A stretch of 34,740 nucleotides of DNA from CAYGKP01 sp964350605 (GTDB taxonomy: Bacteria > Bacteroidota > Bacteroidia > Cytophagales > JAAEPT01). Below, piece by piece: positions 23,989-31,962 of this stretch. How positions within the stretch are numbered: position 1 is the stretch's first letter; each line of letters begins with the position of its first letter. The notes below the pieces were generated by a model. That model was not told the origin of the DNA. It made no database searches and was given only the letters and a program-made list of their open reading frames with translations. Made by a program: the position numbers and the translations under genes. The stretch is taken from contig CAYGKP010000004.1 in the NCBI GenBank assembly GCA_964350605.1, forward strand, positions 1 through 34,740, in the 5' to 3' direction.

Positions 23989-24213
23989 ATGCAGCCACCC
24001 GAACCACAATACAGTCCCTCCACGCTTTACGCAGCGATCGACTTTCTGCTCGGTCATACCGACCGCCAGATTACCTCGGACCCCAGCCTGCGCGCCGAAC
24101 TCTCGCGGCTCTGCGAACGCCTGGGGTGGGACCGACCCTGCGGGGGCTGCCCCGGTGCGCTGCAGGCCCACCTCGAACGCCTGCGCGTTTGGCACCACCG
24201 AAACGCCGCGTAA
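23989..24213 (+). CDS. Small phage-type protein, unknown function
   Basis: The 74-residue product begins at ATG 23989 (MQPPEPQYSPSTLYAAIDFL). It is helical, with a CGGC pair near residue 51 and a basic end (HLERLRVWHHRNAA). The frame is open to 23845 but the ATG at 23989 is supported by the promoter just upstream. It is probably a minor head or tail factor; no family was recognised. It is followed after 36 bases by a head-tail gene, presumably in one transcript. Confidence 0.5.
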   Translation: MQPPEPQYSPSTLYAAIDFLLGHTDRQITSDPSLRAELSRLCERLGWDRPCGGCPGALQAHLERLRVWHHRNAA

Positions 24214-24249
24214 CTACTCGCCTATTCCTCACTCACACCTTTCGCACCC

Positions 24250-24705
24250 ATGATCCACACCATTCTGTCCGACGCCTTGGGCACCCTGCCTACACCGCCC
24301 ACCCTTTTGGTCGGCGAGCCTCAGAGCCTCAACCAACAACTCTCGGATAGTGCGGCCCTGACCCACTGCCTGATCGCCTCCGAACAGATCCAGACCACCG
24401 AGCACCTCAATCGCCAGGAAGTCTTCTCAACGGTCTACAAGGTGCGCCTCGAACTCTTGACCCACGAAGCGGAAGATGGCCTCGATGTGGCCGCAACGGT
24501 TCGCCTCGAGCGCGCCGCCCAGATGGCCGAACTCAGCCGGCGGTTGGTGGCGACCTTGATGCGCGATGCGCGGTTGGAGGGCGTCGATTCGATTTCCGCG
24601 CCGCCCGCCATGCGCTACAAGTTTGCGGCCTACGACGTGGGGGCCGACGGCGTACAGGTTGACTTGACCATCAAATTGAAGGAGCACTATTTCTATTGCG
24701 GGTAG
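24250..24705 (+). CDS. Phage head-tail or tail-completion protein, putative
   Basis: The 151-residue product (MIHTILSDALGTLPTPPTLL at the start, AMRYKFAAYDVGADGVQVDL near the end) is a compact alpha/beta protein with no signal. The order and the end, YKFAAYDVGADGVQVDLTIK, fit small tail-terminator or head-tail joining proteins of siphophages. This assignment depends largely on context with its neighbours. No terminator follows it; the promoter of the first outer-membrane barrel gene begins about 25 bases later. Confidence 0.45.
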   Translation: MIHTILSDALGTLPTPPTLLVGEPQSLNQQLSDSAALTHCLIASEQIQTTEHLNRQEVFSTVYKVRLELLTHEAEDGLDVAATVRLERAAQMAELSRRLVATLMRDARLEGVDSISAPPAMRYKFAAYDVGADGVQVDLTIKLKEHYFYCG

Positions 24706-24755
24706 GCGAGAGGGGACGGGCAGTTTTTGTAGCTTGGTGGAAACAACCCTATACA

Positions 24756-25367
24756 ATGCGCCATCTGCTTCTTTCCCTGCTCTGCCTGCCTTTGGCTGCT
24801 ACACTTCACGCACAAGATGTGGCCGCTGGCCTAAAAGTCGGTGTCAACGTCTCGCGGTTCTCGAACGTCGAAGGCTTCCAGGAACGCAACTCGAAGGCCG
24901 GTCTTAACGTCGGTGGCTTTGTCGATGTGGGCTTTTCCGACCAGTTGGGTTTGCTTACAGGCCTGGAGTACAGCCAGAAAGGTGAGCGAGAGAAGAACAA
25001 AATCGCCGGGGTAGACGTGATCGAGTCGGTTCACTTGAATTATTTGGACATCCCGATTCTGCTGCGCTACAAGCCCTCGAGCAGCGTCGCCATTTTTACC
25101 GGACCGCAGATTGGCTTCTTGGCCAGCGCTCGCTTCAAGCGCCGGATTGATGGCGATCTGGAAGACGATGTGGACATCAATGAAACGTTTTCAGGCACCG
25201 ACATCGCCTGGGTATTTGGGTTTTACGTCCCGATCATTGACCGATTGTGGCTCGATACCCGGGTGCAGCTGGGCCTCACCGACATCATCGATGAAAGCGG
25301 CCCCGTCAAACAAGAAGCCAGCAACCAGGTTATCCAATTCAGTTTGATGATTCCCTTGACCAATTGA
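24756..25367 (+). CDS. Outer-membrane beta-barrel protein (copy 1)
   Basis: The 203-residue product has a signal peptide (MRHLLLSLLCLPLAATLHAQ) and a PorT-like barrel of alternating strands (GLKVGVNVSRFSNVEGF, QLGLLTGLEYSQKGEREK, LNYLDIPILLRYKPSSSVAI, then FTGPQIGFL). The LDIP-LLRYK and FTGPQIG signatures are typical of the Bacteroidota outer-membrane protein family (PF13568-like). The role is uncertain. ATG 24756 is chosen over the longer frame because it begins the signal. A TAGCTTGG -7 box lies at 24730-24737, so the group has an ordinary promoter. Confidence 0.8.
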   Translation: MRHLLLSLLCLPLAATLHAQDVAAGLKVGVNVSRFSNVEGFQERNSKAGLNVGGFVDVGFSDQLGLLTGLEYSQKGEREKNKIAGVDVIESVHLNYLDIPILLRYKPSSSVAIFTGPQIGFLASARFKRRIDGDLEDDVDINETFSGTDIAWVFGFYVPIIDRLWLDTRVQLGLTDIIDESGPVKQEASNQVIQFSLMIPLTN

Positions 25368-25372
25368 TCCAC

Positions 25373-25996
25373 ATGCGCCGTTCCTTTCTACTTCTCTCGT
25401 TACTTCTCACCGGGCTATCGCTTCAGGCCCAAGTTGAGTTCGGGCCCAAAATGGGTCTCAACTGGACGCGTGCTTACCTGACCGACAACTACGAACCCTA
25501 TCAAGCGAAGCTGACTGTCAACGCAGGGGTGTTTGTCGACGCCCCGCTGGGTACCCAGGGCTGGGGATTGCTCACAGGCCTTGAATACAACCGAAAGGGC
25601 GAGCGCGAGCGGTTCTCCGATGCGACTTTCGGACAGCGCGAGCGCATTACCATTCGACGCAATTACGTGGCCTTGCCGCTTATGGCTCGCTACCGCTGGG
25701 AGAACGGCATTGGGATTTTCACCGGTCCGCAGGTTGGGGTCTTGGTTTCGGCCAACACCAAGGTGGAAATCAAAGATTTGGGCGAGACGGTTGTTGACAA
25801 CAAGGATGATCTAAACCCTTTGGATCTGTCGTGGGGGATTGGTCTTCAGTTGATTACCGAGAAGTTCCTGTGGTTCGACGTGCGGGCCCAGTTCAGTTTG
25901 ACTGATTTCATCGAGAGCGACCAGGCAGCAGCCAGTAACCAGCTGCTCCAGTTCAATGTGCTCTTTCCGTTGGGCCGCGAAATCCGCAGCCTCTAA
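25373..25996 (+). CDS. Outer-membrane beta-barrel protein (copy 2)
   Basis: The 207-residue product has a signal peptide (MRRSFLLLSLLLTGLSLQAQ) and the same barrel plan: FGPKMGLNWTRAYLTDN, WGLLTGLEYNRKGERERF, YVALPLMARYRWENGIGIF, TGPQVGVLVSAN. It starts five bases after the first copy stops, so the two are co-transcribed. The closest relative in the window is copy 1, and the pair probably arose by duplication. Confidence 0.8.
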   Translation: MRRSFLLLSLLLTGLSLQAQVEFGPKMGLNWTRAYLTDNYEPYQAKLTVNAGVFVDAPLGTQGWGLLTGLEYNRKGERERFSDATFGQRERITIRRNYVALPLMARYRWENGIGIFTGPQVGVLVSANTKVEIKDLGETVVDNKDDLNPLDLSWGIGLQLITEKFLWFDVRAQFSLTDFIESDQAAASNQLLQFNVLFPLGREIRSL

Positions 25997-26013
25997 TTCA
26001 TCCAATTTCTCTT

Positions 26014-26631
26014 ATGCGTTTCCGACTTCTATCCCTCGCGCTCTTTGCGCTTCCTCTTTCCCTCTCCGCTCAAGTTGAGTTTGGCCTGAAGACGGGCCTG
26101 AACTTTTCGAGCGTTTGGCTGGCCAACGACGAATACGGCGACCCTCTGCGCGGCAAATTCTCCTACAACTTCGGGGGCTTTCTCTCGGCGCCGATCTCGG
26201 ACAAATGGGATCTGTACACCGGCCTGGAATACAGCCGAAAGGGCGAGAAAGGCACGCGAAACGAGGTGGACATTGTCCGCAAGATCAACTACATCGACAT
26301 TCCGGTGATGCTGGCCTATCGCCCAAGTGAAAACGTCGGGCTGTTCTTTGGGCCGCAGATCGGCTTTCTGGTCGCGGGAAACTTTGAGGTGGATGGCGAG
26401 GAAAACGACGTGACCGATCAGCTCAACCAGACCGATGTGTCAGTAGTGGCCGGGGTGTTCATTCCGGTGAGCGAGAAGGTGTGGTTCGACATCCGTTACC
26501 AGGCGGGCTTCAGCAACTTCATTGCCGAGGGCGATGCACGGGCTTCGAACAACATGTTCCAGATCAGCTTGCTCGCGCCGCTGACCCCTTACCTCTCAAC
26601 ACAGAAGAGCGTCAAGACGATTTCGGAGTAG
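26014..26631 (+). CDS. Outer-membrane beta-barrel protein (copy 3)
   Basis: The 205-residue product begins at ATG 26014 with a signal (MRFRLLSLALFALPLSLSAQ), followed by VEFGLKTGLNFSSVWLAND, DLYTGLEYSRKGEKGTRN, INYIDIPVMLAYRPSENVGL and FFGPQIGFL. The NYIDIP segment is nearly the same as in copy 1. Four such genes in a row, all intact, suggest barrels with different surface loops, such as different receptors or surface-variant proteins. Confidence 0.8.
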   Translation: MRFRLLSLALFALPLSLSAQVEFGLKTGLNFSSVWLANDEYGDPLRGKFSYNFGGFLSAPISDKWDLYTGLEYSRKGEKGTRNEVDIVRKINYIDIPVMLAYRPSENVGLFFGPQIGFLVAGNFEVDGEENDVTDQLNQTDVSVVAGVFIPVSEKVWFDIRYQAGFSNFIAEGDARASNNMFQISLLAPLTPYLSTQKSVKTISE

Positions 26632-26635
26632 AGGG

Positions 26636-27328
26636 ATGCGTCGCTGCCTTGCTTGTCTCTTGCTGGTCGGTATTTCGACCGTGGGGTGGGGGCAAGTCGA
26701 TCTTGGGTTGGATTTCGGTTTGGGTCATAGCGGCCGCTACCTGAAAGCGGAGGATCCGCACTACATGCGACATGGCGGCTTGCTTGCCTTCCGCGGTGGT
26801 CTGAGGGCTGAACTCGCTTTCTCGGATCAATGGCTCTTTAGAACAGGTCTGTTTTTCTCTCACCGAGGACATAAGGTGGCAAGGGAGGAGCCGCGCGAGA
26901 GAACGCCTTCTCGCCACCTGTTCTACCTCGACCTGCCTTTTGTGCTTGAACGTCGTGTATCGGCAAGCAATCTGGTTTGGGTCTTTGGCGGGGCACAAGT
27001 CAGTTACTTGCTCGTTGGGTACGAACGGCGTGGTGATACAGAGGAAAGTGGTATGGTACCTCGTTCTACGTACCTTCGCACCACCCGGTATGCCAACCCG
27101 TTACCTGGTGATCAGGTCGGTTATCGCGGTAGGGAAGCGATGCACAAAGTAGAAGCCTCGGCGCTGGGCGGACTGAGTTTTCATACTGGCGACAACGACC
27201 AGTACCGCTTCGAGTTGATGGGGCAGTTTGGGTTCATCGACATCTTGGGATCGTTGAACGAAACAGTTTATACCTATGTGGTGGGCGTGAATTTCGCGGT
27301 GTTGTTCAAAAAGCCAAGCGAGGAGTAA
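26636..27328 (+). CDS. Outer-membrane beta-barrel protein (copy 4, divergent)
   Basis: The 230-residue product has a signal (MRRCLACLLLVGISTVGWGQ) and a looser version of the same barrel (DLGLDFGLGHSGRYLKAED, QWLFRTGLFFSHRGHKVA, FYLDLPFVLERRVSASNLVW). It carries an extra extracellular-type segment (about residues 130-180, GMVPRSTYLRTTRYANP) absent from the others. It starts four bases after copy 3 ends. The particle-type promoter for the portal operon begins eight bases after its stop codon. Confidence 0.75.
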   Translation: MRRCLACLLLVGISTVGWGQVDLGLDFGLGHSGRYLKAEDPHYMRHGGLLAFRGGLRAELAFSDQWLFRTGLFFSHRGHKVAREEPRERTPSRHLFYLDLPFVLERRVSASNLVWVFGGAQVSYLLVGYERRGDTEESGMVPRSTYLRTTRYANPLPGDQVGYRGREAMHKVEASALGGLSFHTGDNDQYRFELMGQFGFIDILGSLNETVYTYVVGVNFAVLFKKPSEE

Positions 27329-27335
27329 GCGGCCA

Positions 27336-27378
27336 TTCCACCTTGACTTAGTGGTCCGCCGGATGCGCGGGAGGTTTG
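27336..27378 (+). promoter_or_regulatory. Particle-type promoter element, copy 8
   Basis: TTCC (27336-27339), GGATG (27361-27365), nine bases and TTTG (27375-27378) match the family consensus exactly. The ATG at 27406 is 27 bases downstream. It should drive the whole portal-to-lysis operon, about 4.8 kb with no other clear promoter or terminator. Confidence 0.7.
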
Positions 27379-27405
27379 TGCCAGAACAGGAGCAAACCTT
27401 CCCGC

Positions 27406-28518
27406 ATGAAGCTATCATTTACCAGCTCGGCCCTGCCGCGCCGCCTGCCCACGCGCCCCGACAAATCGCTGGGCATCCTCCACTACGACGAGGACAACGC
27501 CTACCCCCAACGCGTCCGTGAAATCCTGCGCCTTTCGGGCACAGGCACGGCCTGCGTCTCGCTCTACGCCAAATTCCTGAAGGGAGACGGCCTCGAAGAC
27601 GAACGCCTGGCCCTCGCGCCCCTCGATCCGGAAGGCACCACCGCCAACCAACTGCTCCGCCGCTTGGCCGACGACTTGGCGCGCTTCGGTGGCTTTGCGG
27701 TCCATGTGGGCTACGACGCACTGTTTCGCCCCGTCAGCCTGACGCACCTCTCGTTCGAGTTCGTGCGCCTTGGTTTGCCGGGCGAGGACGGCCTGATCCG
27801 TGAGGTAGCGGTCTACGACGATTGGGATCGCAACAAGTACCAAGTGCTCAAGCGCAAGCAGGTTGAGCTCCTGCCGCTGTTCGATGCCGACCCCGCGATC
27901 GTAGCTGCCCAGATGAAAGCCGCTGGGGGCCTTGATGCTTACCAGGGCCAAGTGTTTTACTACACCCCCGAGCCAGGCAGCTATCCGCTCGCACCCTTCG
28001 ATGCGGTCCTCGAAGACCTCTTGACCGACGCGGAGATCAAAGCCTTCAAATACGCCAACATCTCGACGGGCTTCCTCGCCTCGCACCTCTTGGAAACCCC
28101 CGAGTTCGAGGACGAAGCCCAACGCGAACTCTTCAAGAAGAACCTGCGCCAGTTTCAGGGTGGGCGCAATGCCTCCAAGCTGCTGCACATCGAAAACCCG
28201 GACATGGAGCGCATGCCCATGCACTTGCATGACGTGAAGATTCAGGACAACGACAGCCTGTTCCAATACACCGAATCGTCGGTGCAACAGAACATTCGCA
28301 AGGCCTTCGGCATCCCGCCCGTCTTGATGGGCGACTTGGTGGCCGGCAAACTCGGCACCGCCCAGGAGATCCGCGATGCCTTCCTGTTTTTCAACCAACA
28401 CACCCGCGACGAACGCCGCGTGCTGAAGGAAGCACTCTCCGAATTGCTCTCGCTTCTGCACCCTGCGGTGCCTAGCGCCGGGGCCGCGATTCGCCCCCTT
28501 GACTTCCAAACCGCCTAG
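27406..28518 (+). CDS. Phage portal protein
   Basis: The 370-residue product begins at ATG 27406 (MKLSFTSSALPRRLPTRPDK); a GTG 30 bases upstream lies too near the promoter. Residues 25-60 (LHYDEDNAYPQRVREILRLS) and the middle (SLTHLSFEFVRLGLPGEDGL) match the stem and wing of portal proteins of Bacteroidota phages, and the C-terminal part contains ESSVQQNIRKAFGIPPVLMG, a conserved portal segment. Twelve copies would form the ring at the capsid vertex through which DNA enters. The head of this operon also encodes the connector, as in phage genomes, but the capsid and protease genes that normally follow are elsewhere. Confidence 0.85.
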   Translation: MKLSFTSSALPRRLPTRPDKSLGILHYDEDNAYPQRVREILRLSGTGTACVSLYAKFLKGDGLEDERLALAPLDPEGTTANQLLRRLADDLARFGGFAVHVGYDALFRPVSLTHLSFEFVRLGLPGEDGLIREVAVYDDWDRNKYQVLKRKQVELLPLFDADPAIVAAQMKAAGGLDAYQGQVFYYTPEPGSYPLAPFDAVLEDLLTDAEIKAFKYANISTGFLASHLLETPEFEDEAQRELFKKNLRQFQGGRNASKLLHIENPDMERMPMHLHDVKIQDNDSLFQYTESSVQQNIRKAFGIPPVLMGDLVAGKLGTAQEIRDAFLFFNQHTRDERRVLKEALSELLSLLHPAVPSAGAAIRPLDFQTA

Positions 28519-28532
28519 CACCCGATACGACC

Positions 28533-29060
28533 ATGCCACTTACCCTACTACTCACAGCCGACGAGCTGCGGGCCTTTCGTCCGCTCTCGGCCACCTTGGA
28601 TGCTACCGCGCGCCTTGAGCCTTACTTGCGCGAAGCCCAACACGTGGACTTGCGGCCCATCCTCGGGGAAGCACTCTATGCCGACCTGATCGCCAATTCG
28701 GCGGACGCGAAGTATGTCACGTTGCTCGACGGGGAGACCTACACGAATCCTGCGGGCAACAGCCAACGCTTCGAGGGGATCAAGCCGCTGCTCGCGTATT
28801 ACGCCTACGCCCGCTTTGTCGCCTTTCAAGGCGTTCATGTGACCCCGCATGGGGTGGTGCGCCGCTCGGGCGACCACTCCGAACCGGTTGCCGACGGCAC
28901 CCGCCAACGCTTGGAGACCCAAGCTCGGGCCATGGCCACCGCCTACCTCGAAGGCTTGCGCGACTTCCTGGATGCAAACCCGACCGACTACCCGCTTTGG
29001 TCATCGTGCCAGACCTCAAAGAACCCCAAGGGCTCGATCCAAATCAACGCCATCGGCTAA
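28533..29060 (+). CDS. Head-tail connector-like protein (DUF6712 type)
   Basis: The 175-residue product has the pattern of a Bacteroidota phage protein that I recall as DUF6712: LLLTADELRAFRPLSATLDA, then LEPYLREAQHVDLRPILGEA, KPLLAYYAYARFVAFQGVHV, HGVVRRSGDHSEPV and a C-terminal end with YPLW and a Ser/Thr-rich tail. Such proteins are encoded next to portal or capsid genes and are thought to be head-tail connector components. It follows the portal gene after 14 bases. Confidence 0.65.
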   Translation: MPLTLLLTADELRAFRPLSATLDATARLEPYLREAQHVDLRPILGEALYADLIANSADAKYVTLLDGETYTNPAGNSQRFEGIKPLLAYYAYARFVAFQGVHVTPHGVVRRSGDHSEPVADGTRQRLETQARAMATAYLEGLRDFLDANPTDYPLWSSCQTSKNPKGSIQINAIG

Positions 29061-29090
29061 ACACTAACGCCTCATTCCGACCTGACACTC

Positions 29091-30878
29091 ATGTCCATTA
29101 GCAAACTGCACGACATCCTACTTCGCGCCCTTTCGGACCCGAACTACACAGCTAAGGGCCAGGCACTCACCTTCGCCGAACTCGACACAAACATCAAGAT
29201 CCTCGCCGATGCGCTGGGTGAACTGGCGCTGCAAGACGTGGCGGGTGTCGAAGAATACGACGCGCTGGTGGAGTATTCCCTTGGCCCGCCCGTACCGATT
29301 GTCACCTACCTGGGGAACATCTATCTGTTCGTTGCGGGTACCCCACAAACAGGCATTACGCCGGGCACTGACCCCTCGGTGTGGGAATTGGCTTCAACAG
29401 GTTTGTTCGCTCACAAGCAGGGCACCGATATGATCCTCGCCGAGGGTACTCCCGACCAGATCGAAGTAGCCGACATCGCCTCAAGGACCTACGCCCAGTC
29501 GCAGGCCAACTTGAAGGTGCCCATTTACGGGGCGCAGACGATCTACGATCAAAAGACCTTCGATCAAATTCCGCTTCTGCCTGATGCCGATCCGACCGAC
29601 GACGACCACGCTGCGCGTAAGAAGTACGTCAATGACTCGATTACGAATGCCGAACTCGACTTTTCGAACGGCCTGACCGAATCGGGCGGCGAAGTGAAGT
29701 TGGGGGGGGCGACCACTGATTCAACAGAAATCGTTGCGGCATCGCCAAATACACTTTCCATTCGGAATTCTTCGGGTACCGAGAGGGCAGAAGCGTTCGT
29801 GGGTTCGGGTGGGGCCTTTGTGCGTCAGATTGTAGGTGAGTATGGCGACGGTGAGCACGGCCTTTATGTCGACCAGTTCAAGGCCCTTTTCGGCGACCAA
29901 GGCGACGGCGCCGCGGCTCGTTTGACTTACAATCGATCGAATGGAGGGATTGTCTATACCGAAGCAAGCGGTGGGGAAACCGGAGGTTTGCGCGAAGCGG
30001 CGGATTATTCAGCCAACTACACCGACCGTTCCTACACTTCGAAGGAGTACGTAGACAACGCCGTTTCGCAGGTTGACTTGAATGGGGTTCAAACCGACGA
30101 CGTTGCCATTGACGGAGACTCGCAATGGTCCTTCACGGTTGAGAACTCGACGGGAATCGAGCTGCGCTCGATCGCGACCATTGACCTGGAAGCTGATGCC
30201 CCCATTCAAATTACCGCCAGCGACCTCTTTTTGGAAGCAGGGTACGCACAAGTCACAACCCCAGGCGGGGCTGGATTGGAATACGCCGCTGACTATTCGG
30301 GGACCTATTCCGCTCGCTCACTAGTAGACAAGGGTTATGCCGACTCGCAACTCGGCGGAGAGGATTTAAACCTCTCTGGCGCAGCCGAGGGTAGTCTATT
30401 GGTGCGATCCTCAGGAGTCTGGGTGCCCAAGCCACGACCAGCTTTTGGTGCTTTCAAGATGGTGACAAACGCTTCAACGAACACCACCATCGGCACTGCG
30501 GGTACGTTTGTAATAGGAGCAGGCACAACCAACATCACTGGAGTACCCCTCCAGGACTTTGACGACCAATCGGGGACCAACAACCGACTACGCTATATAG
30601 GCGCAGCTACACGAAAGTGCCTAGTCAACTTCATGGCCAGTTTGCACAAGCCGAGTATCAATGCCCGCGCCTGCGGAGCTCAGTTGTATAAAAACGGCGT
30701 TGCCACCGGCTTCATTTTCAACATGTGGAGCGATACCGTGTACGACTACTCGGGTGCAGGTACCGCCATCGTGGAACTCGCTACCAACGACTACCTGGAA
30801 ATCTGGGTCACCAATTATGGGGCTGCGGAGGCAGTCCGGATGACCCAGGCGTCCCTGTCGGCCTACAGCATCGACTAG
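29091..30878 (+). CDS. Tail fibre / receptor-binding protein
   Basis: The 595-residue product has a phage-specific N-terminus (MSISKLHDILLRALSDPNY) and a repeating shaft. The unit AADYS-x5-RS-x3-K-x-YxD appears at about residues 303 and 399, and a related unit (HAARKKYVND) at about 170, with beta-rich stretches between. The C-terminal 140 residues (FKMVTNASTNTTIGTAG through NDYLEIWVTNYGAAEAV) look like a C1q/TNF-like head domain with the typical alternating polar strands. It is probably a trimeric fibre whose tip binds the cell surface. The composition becomes more AT-rich toward the tip, as often seen where receptor-binding domains are exchanged. Confidence 0.65.
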   Translation: MSISKLHDILLRALSDPNYTAKGQALTFAELDTNIKILADALGELALQDVAGVEEYDALVEYSLGPPVPIVTYLGNIYLFVAGTPQTGITPGTDPSVWELASTGLFAHKQGTDMILAEGTPDQIEVADIASRTYAQSQANLKVPIYGAQTIYDQKTFDQIPLLPDADPTDDDHAARKKYVNDSITNAELDFSNGLTESGGEVKLGGATTDSTEIVAASPNTLSIRNSSGTERAEAFVGSGGAFVRQIVGEYGDGEHGLYVDQFKALFGDQGDGAAARLTYNRSNGGIVYTEASGGETGGLREAADYSANYTDRSYTSKEYVDNAVSQVDLNGVQTDDVAIDGDSQWSFTVENSTGIELRSIATIDLEADAPIQITASDLFLEAGYAQVTTPGGAGLEYAADYSGTYSARSLVDKGYADSQLGGEDLNLSGAAEGSLLVRSSGVWVPKPRPAFGAFKMVTNASTNTTIGTAGTFVIGAGTTNITGVPLQDFDDQSGTNNRLRYIGAATRKCLVNFMASLHKPSINARACGAQLYKNGVATGFIFNMWSDTVYDYSGAGTAIVELATNDYLEIWVTNYGAAEAVRMTQASLSAYSID

Positions 30879-30880
30879 CC

Positions 30881-31066
30881 ATGAGCCAAGACCACAAGCA
30901 GTACGAATTGATGGTCGGGAAAGCCTTGGGCATGAGCTCGGGCATCCTGGCCGCCATCACCTGGAATAGTTTGGTTCAAACCGCCCTGACTGCCTTTCTG
31001 GGTGCCAGCGTCGGCTACTTCACCACGCTGTTTTGGAACCGACTGCGCAACCGCAAAAACAAGTAA
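30881..31066 (+). CDS. Small membrane protein, candidate holin
   Basis: The 61-residue product has a hydrophilic start, one or two membrane segments (LGMSSGILAAITWNSLVQTA and FLGASVGYFTTLFW) and a basic end (NRLRNRKNK). The size, the charge pattern and the place directly before the spanin and endolysin genes fit a holin, which would form pores in the inner membrane. It is too short and variable for a family assignment. Confidence 0.5.
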   Translation: MSQDHKQYELMVGKALGMSSGILAAITWNSLVQTALTAFLGASVGYFTTLFWNRLRNRKNK

Positions 31067-31068
31067 GC

Positions 31069-31491
31069 ATGAACAACCGAGTCATTTTCGCCCTTTGCCT
31101 GCCGTTGGCCTTGCTTGCGCTGGGCTGTTCGGCCAACTACCACCTGCGCCGCGCGTGTTGGAAAGACCCCTCGATTTGCCGCACCGATACGCTGGTGCGC
31201 ATCGATACCTTCCATGTGCCCTCGGTGGTTCACGACACCCTGATGCAACTGGTTCACCACGACACGGTGGTGATCCGAGAGGGCCGCTCGCAGGTGCGTT
31301 ACTATTACAACACCTACTCCGATTCGATCTGGGTCGAGGGGCAGTGCGACGAGGAGATGATTGTGCGCGAAACGCACATCCCGGTCCCGATGATCGTGCC
31401 GCCGCCTGCCTGGCATGGAACGAGCTTCTGGATCTTGGTCGTGGCGCTTGGCGTCTTGATGTTGGGCATTGTCCGCTTACTGACCCGCTAG
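31069..31491 (+). CDS. Unimolecular spanin (u-spanin)
   Basis: The 140-residue product joins two anchors. The N-terminus (MNNRVIFALCLPLALLALGC) is a lipoprotein signal with lipobox Cys20, which would fix it in the outer membrane. The C-terminus (WILVVALGVLMLGIVRLLTR) is an inner-membrane segment. A beta-rich periplasmic region lies between. This double anchor is the defining feature of u-spanins such as phage T1 gp11, which fuse the two membranes during lysis of Gram-negative cells. It starts two bases after the candidate holin stop and is followed two bases later by the endolysin. Confidence 0.75.
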   Translation: MNNRVIFALCLPLALLALGCSANYHLRRACWKDPSICRTDTLVRIDTFHVPSVVHDTLMQLVHHDTVVIREGRSQVRYYYNTYSDSIWVEGQCDEEMIVRETHIPVPMIVPPPAWHGTSFWILVVALGVLMLGIVRLLTR

Positions 31492-31493
31492 CC

Positions 31494-31955
31494 ATGCTCA
31501 TCACGAAGGAAACCCCAAACCACCGGGTCACCCCGCATTTCAAGATGTGGGAGCTGTTCTCGAAGACCCCCCAAGAGCCAGGCCGCGAGTTTGACGAGCA
31601 TGAGCTGAGCGACAAGGTGATCTACGGCTTAGAGCACATCCGCGTCACCCTGAACGCGCCGATTCGCATCACTTCGACCTATCGGCCCATTTGGTACAAC
31701 CGCCGTTTGGGTAGCCCCGATACGAGCCAACACGTGGCTTGCACGGCGATCGACTTTCAATTTCTGGACCCCAAGATGTTGCCGATTCTCCAACGGGAGT
31801 TGGTTCGCAAACACGAGAGTGCCTTGTTCCGCGAGCTGCGCAAACGAGGGGTGGCGGGCTTTGGGCTATACCCCACCTTTTGCCACATCGACGCGCGGCC
31901 CAGGGGCCATCATGCCGATGCCTGGGGCAGTTACTCCCATTGGGACATCCGGTGA
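31494..31955 (+). CDS. M15-type peptidase, candidate endolysin
   Basis: The 153-residue product has the zinc-ligand pattern of peptidase M15: SQHVACTAIDF gives His80 and Asp87, and CHIDARPRG gives His131. The N-terminal half (FKMWELFSKTPQEPGREFDE, then GLEHIRVTLNAPIRITSTYR) matches the usual M15_3 fold. It would cut peptide bridges of peptidoglycan as part of the lysis set. There is no signal peptide, so it needs the holin to leave the cytoplasm. The start at ATG 31494 is immediately after the spanin stop. Confidence 0.8.
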   Translation: MLITKETPNHRVTPHFKMWELFSKTPQEPGREFDEHELSDKVIYGLEHIRVTLNAPIRITSTYRPIWYNRRLGSPDTSQHVACTAIDFQFLDPKMLPILQRELVRKHESALFRELRKRGVAGFGLYPTFCHIDARPRGHHADAWGSYSHWDIR

Positions 31956-31962
31956 CCAGCGC

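Noticed and set aside
24724..24745. TTTTTG and GTGGAAACAACC before the first barrel gene, resembling the leaders at 118 and 12190
   Set aside because: There is no TTCC at the fixed distance and no GGATG. A TAGCTTGG box fits an ordinary promoter, and the leader similarity may be common in this genome.
6373..27378. The repeated element as attachment or insertion sites of separate phage fragments
   Set aside because: Copies occur only on the upstream side of phage units, always in the same orientation as the gene and close to its start codon. This fits promoters better than recombination sites.
27415..28539. Long minus-strand frame of 374 codons opposite the portal gene
   Set aside because: It is the antisense shadow of a confidently recognised portal gene; GC-rich codon use leaves the opposite strand open.
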